Assembly (NCBI RefSeq): GCF_001189955.1
Contig: NZ_LFLT01000014.1
Span: forward strand, 51,800-115,799
DNA: 64,000 bases
Direction: 5' to 3'
Origin: Herbaspirillum chlorophenolicum
GTDB lineage: Bacteria; Pseudomonadota; Gammaproteobacteria; Burkholderiales; Burkholderiaceae_D
Part shown: piece after piece, positions 9,791 through 16,568 of the stretch
Layout of the letters: each line of letters starts with the position of its first letter
Numbering within the stretch: position 1 is the first letter of the stretch
The notes under the pieces: model-generated
Databases searched by the model: none
The model's input: only the letters and a program-made list of their open reading frames with translations
What the model was told of the DNA's origin: nothing
Translations under genes and position numbers: made by a program

Positions 9791-9834
9791 GCATCGGGGA
9801 TGGCCAAGCTGTGGGCCATCCTGAACCGTGCGGC

Positions 9835-10251
9835 TTACTTCTTTTCCGGCTCTGTCACGAAACCGATCTTGGTCAGGCCGCCGGATTGCGCAGCGGACAT
9901 GACCTGGGCCACCTTTTCATATTGCGTGGTGCGTTCGGCGCGCAAGTGCAGCTCAGGTTGCGGTTGCTTTTGCGCAGCAGTGGCGATACGCATGCTCAGC
10001 TGATTGCTGTCGATCTTTTCTTCGTTCCAGAACACCTCGCCGGTCGCATCGATGGAGAGGTTGATGCTTTCCGGTTTGACTTCATCCGGCTGGCTGCTGG
10101 CCTTGGGCAGGTCGATCTTCACCGCATGGTTCATCACCGGGATGGTGATGATGAAGATGATCAGCAGCACCAGCATCACGTCGACCAGCGGCGTGGTGTT
10201 GATCTCCGGATTGAAATCGTCGTCCGAATCGGACAGTGAACCCATGGCCAT
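9835..10251 (-). CDS. exbD: TonB-system inner-membrane protein ExbD
   Basis: A 138-residue protein with one N-terminal membrane anchor and a periplasmic domain. The motif 'FNPEINTTPLVDVMLVLLIIF' contains the membrane Asp essential for proton use in ExbD/TolR. With ExbB it forms the motor that energises TonB. The ATG at 10251 overlaps the exbB stop in TAATG, so the two are translationally coupled; an ATG two codons later is also possible. It is the last gene of the leftward iron operon and is followed by a terminator. Confidence 0.93.
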   Translation of the reverse strand: MAMGSLSDSDDDFNPEINTTPLVDVMLVLLIIFIITIPVMNHAVKIDLPKASSQPDEVKPESINLSIDATGEVFWNEEKIDSNQLSMRIATAAQKQPQPELHLRAERTTQYEKVAQVMSAAQSGGLTKIGFVTEPEKK

Positions 10252-10982
10252 TACGCTCTCCCGACAGCGGACAGTTTGGCCTTAGCGCTGTTTTTTTCCG
10301 ATTCTTCCGAAGCCGTGCGCGAACCGGTCACGAACAAGGCGTGCAGGTCGAAGCCGAACTTGTTCAGCTTGGCGATGATGGTCTTGTTGCCGCGCACCAG
10401 TGCGTTGTAGCCGAAGGTGGCGGGAATCGCCACGGCCAGGCCCAGCGCGGTCATGATCAGCGCTTCGCCGACGGGGCCGGCGACCTTGTCGATGCTGGCC
10501 TGGCCGGTGGTACCGATCGACACCAGCGCGTGGTAGATGCCCCAGACGGTGCCGAACAGGCCGACGAACGGCGCAGTCGAACCGACTGACGCCAGCACGG
10601 CCATGCCGGCCTGCAGCTTGCCGGAAGCTTCATCGATGGCCTGGCGCAGCGACAGGGTGACCCAGTCGCTGACCGACAATTGGTCGTGCAAGTGGCCCTT
10701 GTGGGCAGTGTGGTGGCTCATTGCAGTGACGCCAGCCTTGGCGACATCGGCGAACGGATTGTCGTCGCCCAGCGTGGCCACGCCTTCCGGCAGGCTGGTG
10801 GTATCCCAGAACTGATGGCCGGCGGCGTCCGATGCCTTGTTCAGGCGCAGCAGTTGGATCGCCTTGGTAACGATCACATACCAGGATGCAATCGACATGG
10901 CCAGCAACAGGACGGCGACGCCCTTGGTAACGAAATCCCCCTGAGCCCAAAGGCTTTCCAATCCGTACGGACTAACTTCCAT
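10251..10982 (-). CDS. exbB: TonB-system inner-membrane protein ExbB
   Basis: A 243-residue MotA/TolQ/ExbB family proton channel. Three membrane segments are visible: 'KGVAVLLLAMSIASWYVIVTK' near residue 20-40, 'LASVGSTAPFVGLFGTVWGIYHAL' around 130-155, and 'GEALIMTALGLAVAIPATFGYNAL' around 170-195. The 'GLFGTVWGI' signature is typical. It assembles as a pentamer around ExbD. It lies 30 bases after tonB and overlaps exbD by one base. TolQ is a lookalike, but the tonB and hemP neighbours favour ExbB. Confidence 0.93.
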   Translation of the reverse strand: MEVSPYGLESLWAQGDFVTKGVAVLLLAMSIASWYVIVTKAIQLLRLNKASDAAGHQFWDTTSLPEGVATLGDDNPFADVAKAGVTAMSHHTAHKGHLHDQLSVSDWVTLSLRQAIDEASGKLQAGMAVLASVGSTAPFVGLFGTVWGIYHALVSIGTTGQASIDKVAGPVGEALIMTALGLAVAIPATFGYNALVRGNKTIIAKLNKFGFDLHALFVTGSRTASEESEKNSAKAKLSAVGRA

Positions 10983-11013
10983 GATGACTTCCTTTGCTAC
11001 TGTTTATGAATGT

Positions 11014-11717
11014 TTATGAATTTAATTTGAAAGCAATGCTGCCTGTGGTGGCAACGACGATGGCTTTGCCATCCTCGATATACGGCTTGTACACAGCGCG
11101 CATGACAGCGCGGCGTGCTTCTTCGTCCAGCCGTGGATAGCCGGAAGACTTGATGATTTCAACCTTTTCGGCGCGGCCGCCGGTATTGACGGTCACCTTG
11201 AACTGGACTACGCCTTCTTCGCCCATGCGTTTGGAGACGGCGGGGTAGTTCACTCGTGGCGGTTCAATGTATTCGATGCCGGAAGTGATTTGCTTGGGCA
11301 AGACCGGGCCAGGCGGCGCAGCCGGCGCCGGGGCGGGCGCGGCTGCTACCGGCGGTGAAGGTTCTGCCGGCTGCGGCGGTTGCGGGGGCGCAGTGATTGC
11401 AGTTGGCGCCGGTGCTTGTGTCACCGGGATCGGCGGTGGCGGTGTGATGTTTTTCTTGACGGTCTTGACGAGATCTTGGGAGGCGTCGGTTCAGCCTTGG
11501 GCGGTGCCGGCTCCGGCGCTTTTTCCGGAACGATGAAGGTGGCGATCACTTCTTTGGGAATCGAGCTGGCAACTTGATGAACCAGGCCGCTTTGCAGGGC
11601 CCAGAAAAAGGCGATGTGCAAAAGGATGATCAGCCCGAGAGGGCCGATTTTTCGTGCCTGGCGCACCAACGCGCTGGGGGAACTGCTACTCATAACAGGA
11701 GGCGAAATTGCGTTCAT
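11014..11717 (-). pseudogene. tonB: TonB energy-transducing protein, interrupted by a -1 frameshift
   Basis: Two overlapping frames encode one TonB. The 5' part (11421-11717) has the cytoplasmic start, membrane anchor 'GPLGLIILLHIAFFWALQSG' and the first Pro-rich stretch 'EKAPEPAPPKAEPTPPK'. After that lysine the frame runs into a nonsense tail and stops at 11421. In the other frame, residues continue as a TonB linker (DLVKTVKKNITPPPPIPVTQ) from about 11471-11480, through 'PPQPPQPAEPSPP' to the C-terminal TonB domain ('GEEGVVQFKVTVNTGGRAEKVEIIKSSGYPRLDEEARRAV', ending 'SIAFKLNS') at 11014. One base is missing near 11471-11480. A GTG at 11424 overlaps the first stop (GTGA), but the second half alone would lack a membrane anchor. 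It could be a real mutation or a sequencing error. Confidence 0.85.
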
Positions 11718-11726
11718 GAATTTGAC

Positions 11727-11954
11727 TTACGCAGCCGCCATCGATGCATGGAACATGATGGGGCGCGCATGTTGATGTGTTTGGGAGGCGTTGTTGAGAC
11801 ATTCGCGCAGGACGTGCTTGGCGCAAGAGTGACATTTGCCGCAGCAAGTGCCAACGCCGAGTTGCGTGCGCAACTCGGCCATGGACGTCAACCCTGCATC
11901 GACTGCCTGGTGAATCTTGCCTTCTGAGACATTGTTACAAACACATACGATCAT
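11727..11954 (-). CDS. bfd: Bacterioferritin-associated ferredoxin
   Basis: A 75-residue [2Fe-2S] protein that binds bacterioferritin and delivers electrons to release stored iron. The cluster ligands match the family pattern: Cys4 and Cys6 in 'MIVCVCNNVSE', Cys38 and Cys41 in 'GTCCGKCHSC'. The helix-turn-helix-like Fer2_BFD fold is short and complete. It lies between the 107-aa unknown protein and tonB, in the Fur-type operon, as expected for a gene switched on in iron starvation. Its partner bfr is transcribed separately. Confidence 0.95.
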   Translation of the reverse strand: MIVCVCNNVSEGKIHQAVDAGLTSMAELRTQLGVGTCCGKCHSCAKHVLRECLNNASQTHQHARPIMFHASMAAA

Positions 11955-11984
11955 TGTACGCCTTGCCGCCTGCTGTATCAGGCT

Positions 11985-12308
11985 TTATGCGGATCGCGCT
12001 CCTGCGACGATACGCGTGAAGAATTTGAATTTTTCCGGCTGAGGCATCGTACGTTCCACTACATTGCCCCATTGTTCCGAAAGCTGCTGGCAAGTCGCCC
12101 GCAGTACCGGCGCCAGGTTGGGCAATTCCGCCAGGGCTTTCAGGTGACGCTCAATGACTGACGCCAGTTTGACGCAGCTTTGGGTTTCCTGATTGTTGTT
12201 GGCGGTATAGTGAGACATCAGATGCAAGACGGCTGAAACCAGAAGTTCAGGCTGGGCCGGCGCGCCGTTGGGTTCCACGAAAGCAGAATTCATTTTGTCG
12301 GTAACCAT
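11985..12308 (-). CDS. Unknown protein encoded between hemP and bfd
   Basis: A 107-residue protein I do not recognise. The ATG at 12308 has a strong ribosome binding site (GAGGAG, 12315-12320), so it is surely translated. It has no signal peptide and no membrane segment. The body looks helical, e.g. 'ELLVSAVLHLMSHYTANNNQETQSCVKLASVIERHLKALAEL' and 'LAPVLRATCQQLSEQWGNVV', with a basic end ('EKFKFFTRIVAGARSA'). The two Cys are not in a metal-binding motif. Its position between hemP and bfd in a Fur-type operon points to iron or haem handling, by inference only. Confidence 0.75.
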   Translation of the reverse strand: MVTDKMNSAFVEPNGAPAQPELLVSAVLHLMSHYTANNNQETQSCVKLASVIERHLKALAELPNLAPVLRATCQQLSEQWGNVVERTMPQPEKFKFFTRIVAGARSA

Positions 12309-12407
12309 CAAACTCTCCTCACTTGGCTAGCTTTGCTGGCTGAACGTCAGAATGGCCTCAACGTTGGCTGGCTTGTTTGTCCACCTTGCGCTTCAATTGC
12401 AACGGCA

Positions 12408-12596
12408 TTACGCCGTCAGAATCAGTTTGTTCAATTGCGTCAGGCGCAATTTGTAAATTCGGCCGCCATGGTCGATTTCCAGTTCGCGCATCTGACGGAA
12501 CAAATCCGTACTCTTGATGCGGGTGATCGGAGTACCGTTGGCAGTCGTGCCGGGCTTGTTGCGACGGTCCATGCTCTGTTCGTGCAGTTGGCTCAT
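12408..12596 (-). CDS. hemP: Haemin uptake protein HemP
   Basis: A 62-residue protein of the HemP family: the conserved core 'RIKSTDLFRQMRELEIDHGGRIYKLRLTQLNKLILT' fills the C-terminal half. HemP is a small protein found with haem-uptake genes in beta- and gammaproteobacteria and is reported to act in control of haem-uptake genes in Burkholderia. The ATG at 12596 is chosen because GGAGGT precedes it closely. It is the first gene of the leftward operon, directly behind the Fur-type promoter. No haem receptor or haem ABC transporter lies in this window. Confidence 0.9.
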   Translation of the reverse strand: MSQLHEQSMDRRNKPGTTANGTPITRIKSTDLFRQMRELEIDHGGRIYKLRLTQLNKLILTA

Positions 12597-12610
12597 AACA
12601 CCTCCTATTA

Positions 12611-12629
12611 AATGCGAACAATTCTTATT
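12611..12629 (-). promoter_or_regulatory. Fur-like box over the hemP transcription start
   Basis: On the minus strand AATAAGAATTGTTCGCATT, a near-palindrome close to the AATGAGAAT-ATTCTCATT form of the Fur site. It spans the predicted start point (about 12626) of the promoter at 12633-12661. Confidence 0.6.
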
Positions 12630-12632
12630 TAG

Positions 12633-12661
12633 ATTATTTGCCATTTGCAGCCAGAATGCAA
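12633..12661 (-). promoter_or_regulatory. Sigma-70-type promoter of the hemP operon
   Basis: On the minus strand, TTGCAT (12661-12656), a 17-base spacer, and AATAAT (12638-12633). Start is predicted near 12626, giving a leader of about 30 bases with GGAGGT before the hemP ATG. Confidence 0.6.
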
Positions 12662-12675
12662 GTCCTTTTATCAAT

Positions 12676-12694
12676 GAGATTGATTATTTTTATC
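12676..12694 (-). promoter_or_regulatory. Second Fur-like box upstream of hemP
   Basis: On the minus strand GATAAAAATAATCAATCTC matches the classical Fur consensus GATAATGATAATCATTATC at 14 of 19 positions by eye. It lies just upstream of the hemP -35 element. Confidence 0.5.
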
Positions 12695-12746
12695 GATTAG
12701 AGATTTCCTCGCGACAGCATTGACAGATTTTCTTGCCGAAAAGAAA

Positions 12747-12777
12747 ACGCCCCGCAGCGGAAACGCTGGCGGGGCGT
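12747..12777 (-). terminator. Terminator after mnmA
   Basis: ACGCCCCGC (12747-12755) / GCGGGGCGT (12769-12777) with an inner AGCG-GAAA-CGCT hairpin, followed on the minus strand by TTTTCTTTTC. It separates mnmA from the hemP promoter region. Confidence 0.8.
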
Positions 12778-12799
12778 GTTTTATTGCTTTTTTGGAAAT

Positions 12800-13909
12800 T
12801 TATTTGGCGATGGCGCTGCCGCTCTCGATGATGCCGCCACCCAGGCAGATGTCGCCGTCGTACAGCACCGCGGATTGGCCAGGGGTGACCGCCCATTGCG
12901 GCGTATCGAAGCTGAGCGAGAATTGCCCTTCGCCGGCAGCGAAGCCGCAGGGCACGTCAGCCTGGCGGTAGCGCGTCTTGGCCGACAATGCCTCCTTTTC
13001 CGGTGCGCCGCCGGCTACCCAACTGATCTGGCCGGCCGACAGCGTAGGCGACAGCAGCCAGGGATGGTTGTGGCCTTGCACGATATACAAGGTGTTGTTT
13101 TCCACATCCTTGCGTGCCACGTACCAGGCGTCGCCGTGGCCGTCGGCATTTTGGTGCGCCTTCAGGCCGCCGATGCCGATGCCCTTGCGCTGGCCCAGCG
13201 TGTAGAAGGAGAGGCCGACGTGCTCGCCCACGGTATCGCCGTCGGCGGTCTTGATCGGGCCGGGCTTGTACGACAGGTAGCGGTTCAGGAACTCGCGGAA
13301 AGGGCGCTCGCCGATGAAGCAGATGCCGGTCGAGTCCTTCTTCTTGGCGTTGGGCAGTTGCAATTGCTCGGCGATCTTGCGCACCTCGGTCTTGTGGATT
13401 TCGCCCAATGGAAACACGGTGCGCGAGAGCTGCTCCTGGTTCAGGCGATGCAGGAAGTAGCTCTGGTCCTTGCTGGCGTCGATGGCCTTGAGCAGTTCGA
13501 AGCTGCCGGCGTCATTCTGGCGCACGCGCGCGTAGTGGCCGGTGGCGATCAGGTCGGCGCCCAGCTTCATGGCGTGGTCCAGAAAGGCCTTGAACTTGAT
13601 TTCCGCATTGCACAGTACGTCCGGGTTGGGCGTGCGGCCGGCCTGATATTCGCGCAGGAATTCGGCGAATACGCGATCCTTGTATTCGGAGGCGAAGTTG
13701 ACCGCTTCGATGTCCACGCCGACCACGTCGGCTACGCTGACGGCATCGATCCAGTCTTCGCGCGTCGAGCAGTATTCCGAATCGTCGTCATCTTCCCAGT
13801 TCTTCATGAACAGGCCGATGACTTCATAACCTTGCTGCTTCAGCAGCCATGCCGAAACCGACGAATCCACGCCGCCCGACATGCCGATGACTACTTTTTT
13901 CTTACTCAT
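12800..13909 (-). CDS. mnmA: tRNA-specific 2-thiouridylase MnmA
   Basis: A 369-residue enzyme that thiolates U34 of tRNA Lys, Glu and Gln using persulfide sulfur. The N-terminal PP-loop motif '[18 protein letters not shown]' (residues 5-22) binds ATP. The two catalytic cysteines are visible in '[14 protein letters not shown]' (near residue 100) and '[14 protein letters not shown]' (near 200). Complete and of usual length. It is followed leftward by a strong terminator and preceded, 33 bases upstream, by a Nudix gene; the same pair (nudJ-mnmA) occurs in E. coli. Confidence 0.96.
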   Translation of the reverse strand: MSKKKVVIGMSGGVDSSVSAWLLKQQGYEVIGLFMKNWEDDDDSEYCSTREDWIDAVSVADVVGVDIEAVNFASEYKDRVFAEFLREYQAGRTPNPDVLCNAEIKFKAFLDHAMKLGADLIATGHYARVRQNDAGSFELLKAIDASKDQSYFLHRLNQEQLSRTVFPLGEIHKTEVRKIAEQLQLPNAKKKDSTGICFIGERPFREFLNRYLSYKPGPIKTADGDTVGEHVGLSFYTLGQRKGIGIGGLKAHQNADGHGDAWYVARKDVENNTLYIVQGHNHPWLLSPTLSAGQISWVAGGAPEKEALSAKTRYRQADVPCGFAAGEGQFSLSFDTPQWAVTPGQSAVLYDGDICLGGGIIESGSAIAK

Positions 13910-13942
13910 GATGATGTTGCTCGCAAATGGCGGGAATCAATG

Positions 13943-14434
13943 TCAATGGTCTGCCAGGCTGCCGATCGCGCTCGGATCGGCGTGCACCAGTTCCAGCGGC
14001 GCCCGCTGGCCGCGCAGATAGTCGTCCACGCAGCGCAGCACCAGTGGGCTGCGATGGCGTTCGGTGCAGGTTGCCAGTTCGTCGCGCGTCATCCAGACGG
14101 TGCGCAGGATGCCTTCATCGAGCACGCGATCCAGTGGCTCGCCCACGCTGCCGGCGAAGGCGAAGCGCAGGTAGGTCACGCTCATGCCGCCGCGCGACGA
14201 CACTACATTGCGCGACAGATAGGTGCCTACCAGCGCCGTCGGCGCAAACACCCGCGCAGACTCTTCCAGCGCCTCGCGCACGACCGCGTCCAGCAACGAT
14301 TCTCCCGGCTCCAGGTGCCCGGCCGGCTGGTTGATGCGAATGGCGCCGCCGCTTTGCTCCTCGACCATCAGGAAGCGGCCCTGTTGCTCGATGATGGCGG
14401 CGACGGTGACCGAAGGTTTCCAGACTTCAGACAT
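13943..14434 (-). CDS. nudJ: Nudix hydrolase (NudJ-like)
   Basis: A 163-residue Nudix enzyme. The Nudix box reads 'GHLEPGESLLDAVVREALEE' followed by SARV (residues ~38-61), with the REALEE glutamates that bind metal. E. coli NudJ (YmfB) hydrolyses thiamine pyrophosphates and nucleoside triphosphates and is also next to mnmA; synteny supports the name. It opens 'MSEVWKPSVTVAAIIEQQGRFLMVEE', a standard Nudix first strand. The pair probably forms one leftward unit. Substrate is inferred from synteny, not shown. Confidence 0.85.
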   Translation of the reverse strand: MSEVWKPSVTVAAIIEQQGRFLMVEEQSGGAIRINQPAGHLEPGESLLDAVVREALEESARVFAPTALVGTYLSRNVVSSRGGMSVTYLRFAFAGSVGEPLDRVLDEGILRTVWMTRDELATCTERHRSPLVLRCVDDYLRGQRAPLELVHADPSAIGSLADH

Positions 14435-14540
14435 TGATTACCTCGTGAATTCGCCATTTTACCGCGTCGCGCCAGACTCTTCAGCGCAAAGCCCCGCCAC
14501 AGGCGGATTCCCTGCTTACCGTAATGCCCTAGTAAAGTTA

Positions 14541-14568
14541 TTGGGTTTCAAATTTTGTCGTGTAAGAT
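14541..14568 (+). promoter_or_regulatory. Possible promoter of the pnt-panD operon
   Basis: TTGGGT (14541-14546), a 16-base spacer and TAAGAT (14563-14568), 33 bases before the pntAA start. Plausible sigma-70 elements only. Confidence 0.4.
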
Positions 14569-14600
14569 TCGGGTAAGAATCAACAAAACAGGAGCTTTGA

Positions 14601-15716
14601 ATGAGGATAGGTATTCCCGCCGAAAGTCGGGATGGAGAAACGCGTGTCGCGGCGACCCCCGAAACCGTCAAGAAACTGGTGGCCGCCAAACACGAAGTCA
14701 TGGTCGAGTCGGGCGCGGGCGTCAAGTCCAGCATTCCCGATGATGCCTACGTCGCTGTCGGCGCCAGTATCGGTAGTGCCGACGCCGTCTATACCGCAGA
14801 AGTCATTCTCAAAGTGCGCGCCCCGAGTCAACAGGAGCGTGCGCAGATCAAAGCTGGAACTGTTGTCGTCGGCATGTTGAATCCCTTCGATGCCGATAAC
14901 ATCGCGGCCATGGCCGGCGCTGGGCTGACCGCCTTCGCTCTGGAAGCCGCACCGCGCACCACCCGTGCGCAATCGATGGACGTTCTGTCCTCGCAAGCCA
15001 ATATCGCCGGTTACAAAGCGGTGATCATGGCAGCCAACACGTACCAGCGTTTCATGCCCATGCTGATGACGGCCGCAGGCACCGTCAAGGCAGCGCGCAT
15101 GCTGATCATGGGAGCCGGTGTGGCCGGCCTGCAGGCGATCGCTACTGCCAAGCGGCTGGGTGCGGTGATCGAGGCATCCGACGTGCGTCCGGCGGTCAAG
15201 GAGCAGATCGAGTCGCTGGGCGCCAAGTTCCTCGACGTGCCGTTCCTGACCGACGAGGAAAAGGAAATCGCCAAGGGCGTGGGTGGCTATGCGCGCCCGA
15301 TGCCGCCCGACTGGATGAAGCGCCAGGCCGAACTGGTCCACGAGCGCGCCAAGCAGGCCGACATCATCATCACCACCGCACTGATCCCGGGCCGCAAGGC
15401 GCCGGTGCTGATCAGCGAGGAAACGGTGAAGGCGATGAAGCCGGGCTCGGTGATCCTGGACATGGCGGTCGACCAGGGCGGCAACTGCCCGCTGTCGGAA
15501 CCGGGCAAGACGGTCATCAAGCATGGCGTGCACATCATCGGCGAAGGCAACCTGGCGGCCCTGGTGGCAGCCGATGCTTCGGCCTTGTATGCGCGCAACG
15601 TGCTGGATTTCCTGAAGCTGATCATCGACGGCGAAGGCAAGCTGGTGATCAACCGCGAAGACGACATCGTCGCCGCCACGCTGCTGTGCAGCGGCGGCGA
15701 AGTCCTGCGCAAATAA
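14601..15716 (+). CDS. pntAA: NAD(P) transhydrogenase subunit alpha, part 1 (NAD-binding)
   Basis: A 371-residue soluble domain I of the proton-translocating transhydrogenase, which binds NAD(H). It starts 'MRIGIPAESRDGETRVAATPETVKKL', and carries 'RAQSMDVLSSQANIAGYKAVI' and the Rossmann motif 'MLIMGAGVAGLQAIATAKRLGAVIEASDVRP' (residues ~165-195), then 'AVDQGGNCPLSEPGKTV'. Alanine dehydrogenase shares this fold, but the pntAB and pntB genes downstream decide the assignment. AGGAGC precedes the ATG. The alpha subunit is split into two genes, as in many alpha- and betaproteobacteria, and here panD lies between the two parts. Confidence 0.95.
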   Translation: MRIGIPAESRDGETRVAATPETVKKLVAAKHEVMVESGAGVKSSIPDDAYVAVGASIGSADAVYTAEVILKVRAPSQQERAQIKAGTVVVGMLNPFDADNIAAMAGAGLTAFALEAAPRTTRAQSMDVLSSQANIAGYKAVIMAANTYQRFMPMLMTAAGTVKAARMLIMGAGVAGLQAIATAKRLGAVIEASDVRPAVKEQIESLGAKFLDVPFLTDEEKEIAKGVGGYARPMPPDWMKRQAELVHERAKQADIIITTALIPGRKAPVLISEETVKAMKPGSVILDMAVDQGGNCPLSEPGKTVIKHGVHIIGEGNLAALVAADASALYARNVLDFLKLIIDGEGKLVINREDDIVAATLLCSGGEVLRK

Positions 15717-15824
15717 GACAGCCTGCGTGCGCGTTGCGGCAACCATGGCCGCAACGCGTATGGCGGTTTCCATTCCGATTACGCGCCGGCACGGCCGGCG
15801 CACGCATTACAAGGGAAGAAGTAC

Positions 15825-16187
15825 ATGCAACGCATCATGCTGCGCGCCAAGATCCATCGCGCAACAGTCACCCAATGTGACCTCAACTATGAAGGCTCCT
15901 GCGGCATCGACGAGGACCTGCTGGAGGCCGCCGATATCCGCGAGTTCGAAAAAATCGAGCTGTACAACGTCAACAACGGCGAACGCTTCTCCACCTACGC
16001 TATCCGCGGCAAGCGTGGCAGCGGCGAGATCTCCCTGAACGGCGCGGCAGCCCGCCTCGCCCACCTGGGCGATCTGCTGATCATCTGCACTTATGCACCC
16101 ATGACCGATGATCAGGTCGCGCAGTACAAGCCCAAGGTCGTCTTCGTCGACGACAAGAACCGCATCACCAGCCTGAAGGCGATCTGA
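15825..16187 (+). CDS. panD: Aspartate 1-decarboxylase precursor
   Basis: A 120-residue pyruvoyl enzyme that makes beta-alanine for pantothenate and CoA. The self-cleavage site is visible as 'YEGSCGID' with Gly24-Ser25, so the Ser becomes the pyruvoyl group. The start '[16 protein letters not shown]' aligns with the E. coli enzyme, and '[24 protein letters not shown]' is diagnostic. It lies between pntAA and pntAB on the same strand (gaps about 108 and 55 bases), which suggests co-transcription. A 12-base direct repeat spans its stop codon. Confidence 0.95.
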   Translation: MQRIMLRAKIHRATVTQCDLNYEGSCGIDEDLLEAADIREFEKIELYNVNNGERFSTYAIRGKRGSGEISLNGAAARLAHLGDLLIICTYAPMTDDQVAQYKPKVVFVDDKNRITSLKAI

Positions 16188-16204
16188 CCCCAGCGATCTG
16201 ACCC
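16179..16204 (+). repeat. Short tandem repeat across the panD stop codon
   Basis: GCGATCTGACCC occurs at 16179-16190 and again at 16193-16204. The first copy carries the panD stop TGA. It looks like a local duplication. Confidence 0.7.
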
Positions 16205-16242
16205 GCGATGCCAACATCGCGCAATAACGAGAGGAACAAGAA

Positions 16243-16566
16243 ATGGAAGTCAGCCATACCATCATCAACCTGATCATCTTCGTGCTGGCGATCTACGTCG
16301 GCTACCACGTGGTCTGGACCGTCACCCCGGCGCTGCACACGCCGCTGATGGCGGTCACCAACGCCATCTCGGCGATCATCATCATCGGCGCCATGCTGGC
16401 TGCCGGCCTGACCGAAGGCCCGGTGGGCCGCATCGCCGGCACGCTGGCCGTGGCCCTGGCTGCGGTCAACGTCTTCGGCGGTTTCATGGTGACCCAGCGC
16501 ATGCTGGAAATGTTCAAGAAGAAAGAGCCCAAGGCCAAGGCCGCGGCAGACAAGGCGGGAGCATAA
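16243..16566 (+). CDS. pntAB: NAD(P) transhydrogenase subunit alpha, part 2 (membrane)
   Basis: A 107-residue integral membrane protein supplying the alpha-subunit helices of the transhydrogenase proton channel. Three hydrophobic segments are visible: 'IINLIIFVLAIYVGYHVVW', 'LMAVTNAISAIIIIGAML' and 'IAGTLAVALAAVNVFGGFM', ending 'VTQRMLEMFKKKEPK', the typical end of PntAB. GAGAGGAA precedes the ATG. It ends 2 bases before pntB, so the two are tightly coupled. Complete. Confidence 0.94.
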   Translation: MEVSHTIINLIIFVLAIYVGYHVVWTVTPALHTPLMAVTNAISAIIIIGAMLAAGLTEGPVGRIAGTLAVALAAVNVFGGFMVTQRMLEMFKKKEPKAKAAADKAGA

Positions 16567-16568
16567 GC

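Larger units (their letters stand above)
9491..9834. other. Intergenic region between bfr and exbD
   Basis: About 340 bases: the bfr promoter region with a candidate Fur site (9617-9635), and the exbD terminator (9748-9790). No supportable gene in between. Confidence 0.6.

Noticed and set aside
11421..11490. Programmed ribosomal frameshifting as an explanation for the split tonB
   Set aside because: The switch region (CCCAAGATCTC) lacks a good X-XXY-YYZ slippery heptamer and a following pseudoknot was not evident; a simple deletion or read error is more economical.
12776..14437. 553-residue open frame on the plus strand opposite mnmA-nudJ
   Set aside because: It is the antisense shadow of two certain genes; the translation is low-complexity His/Ala/Arg-rich without any domain.
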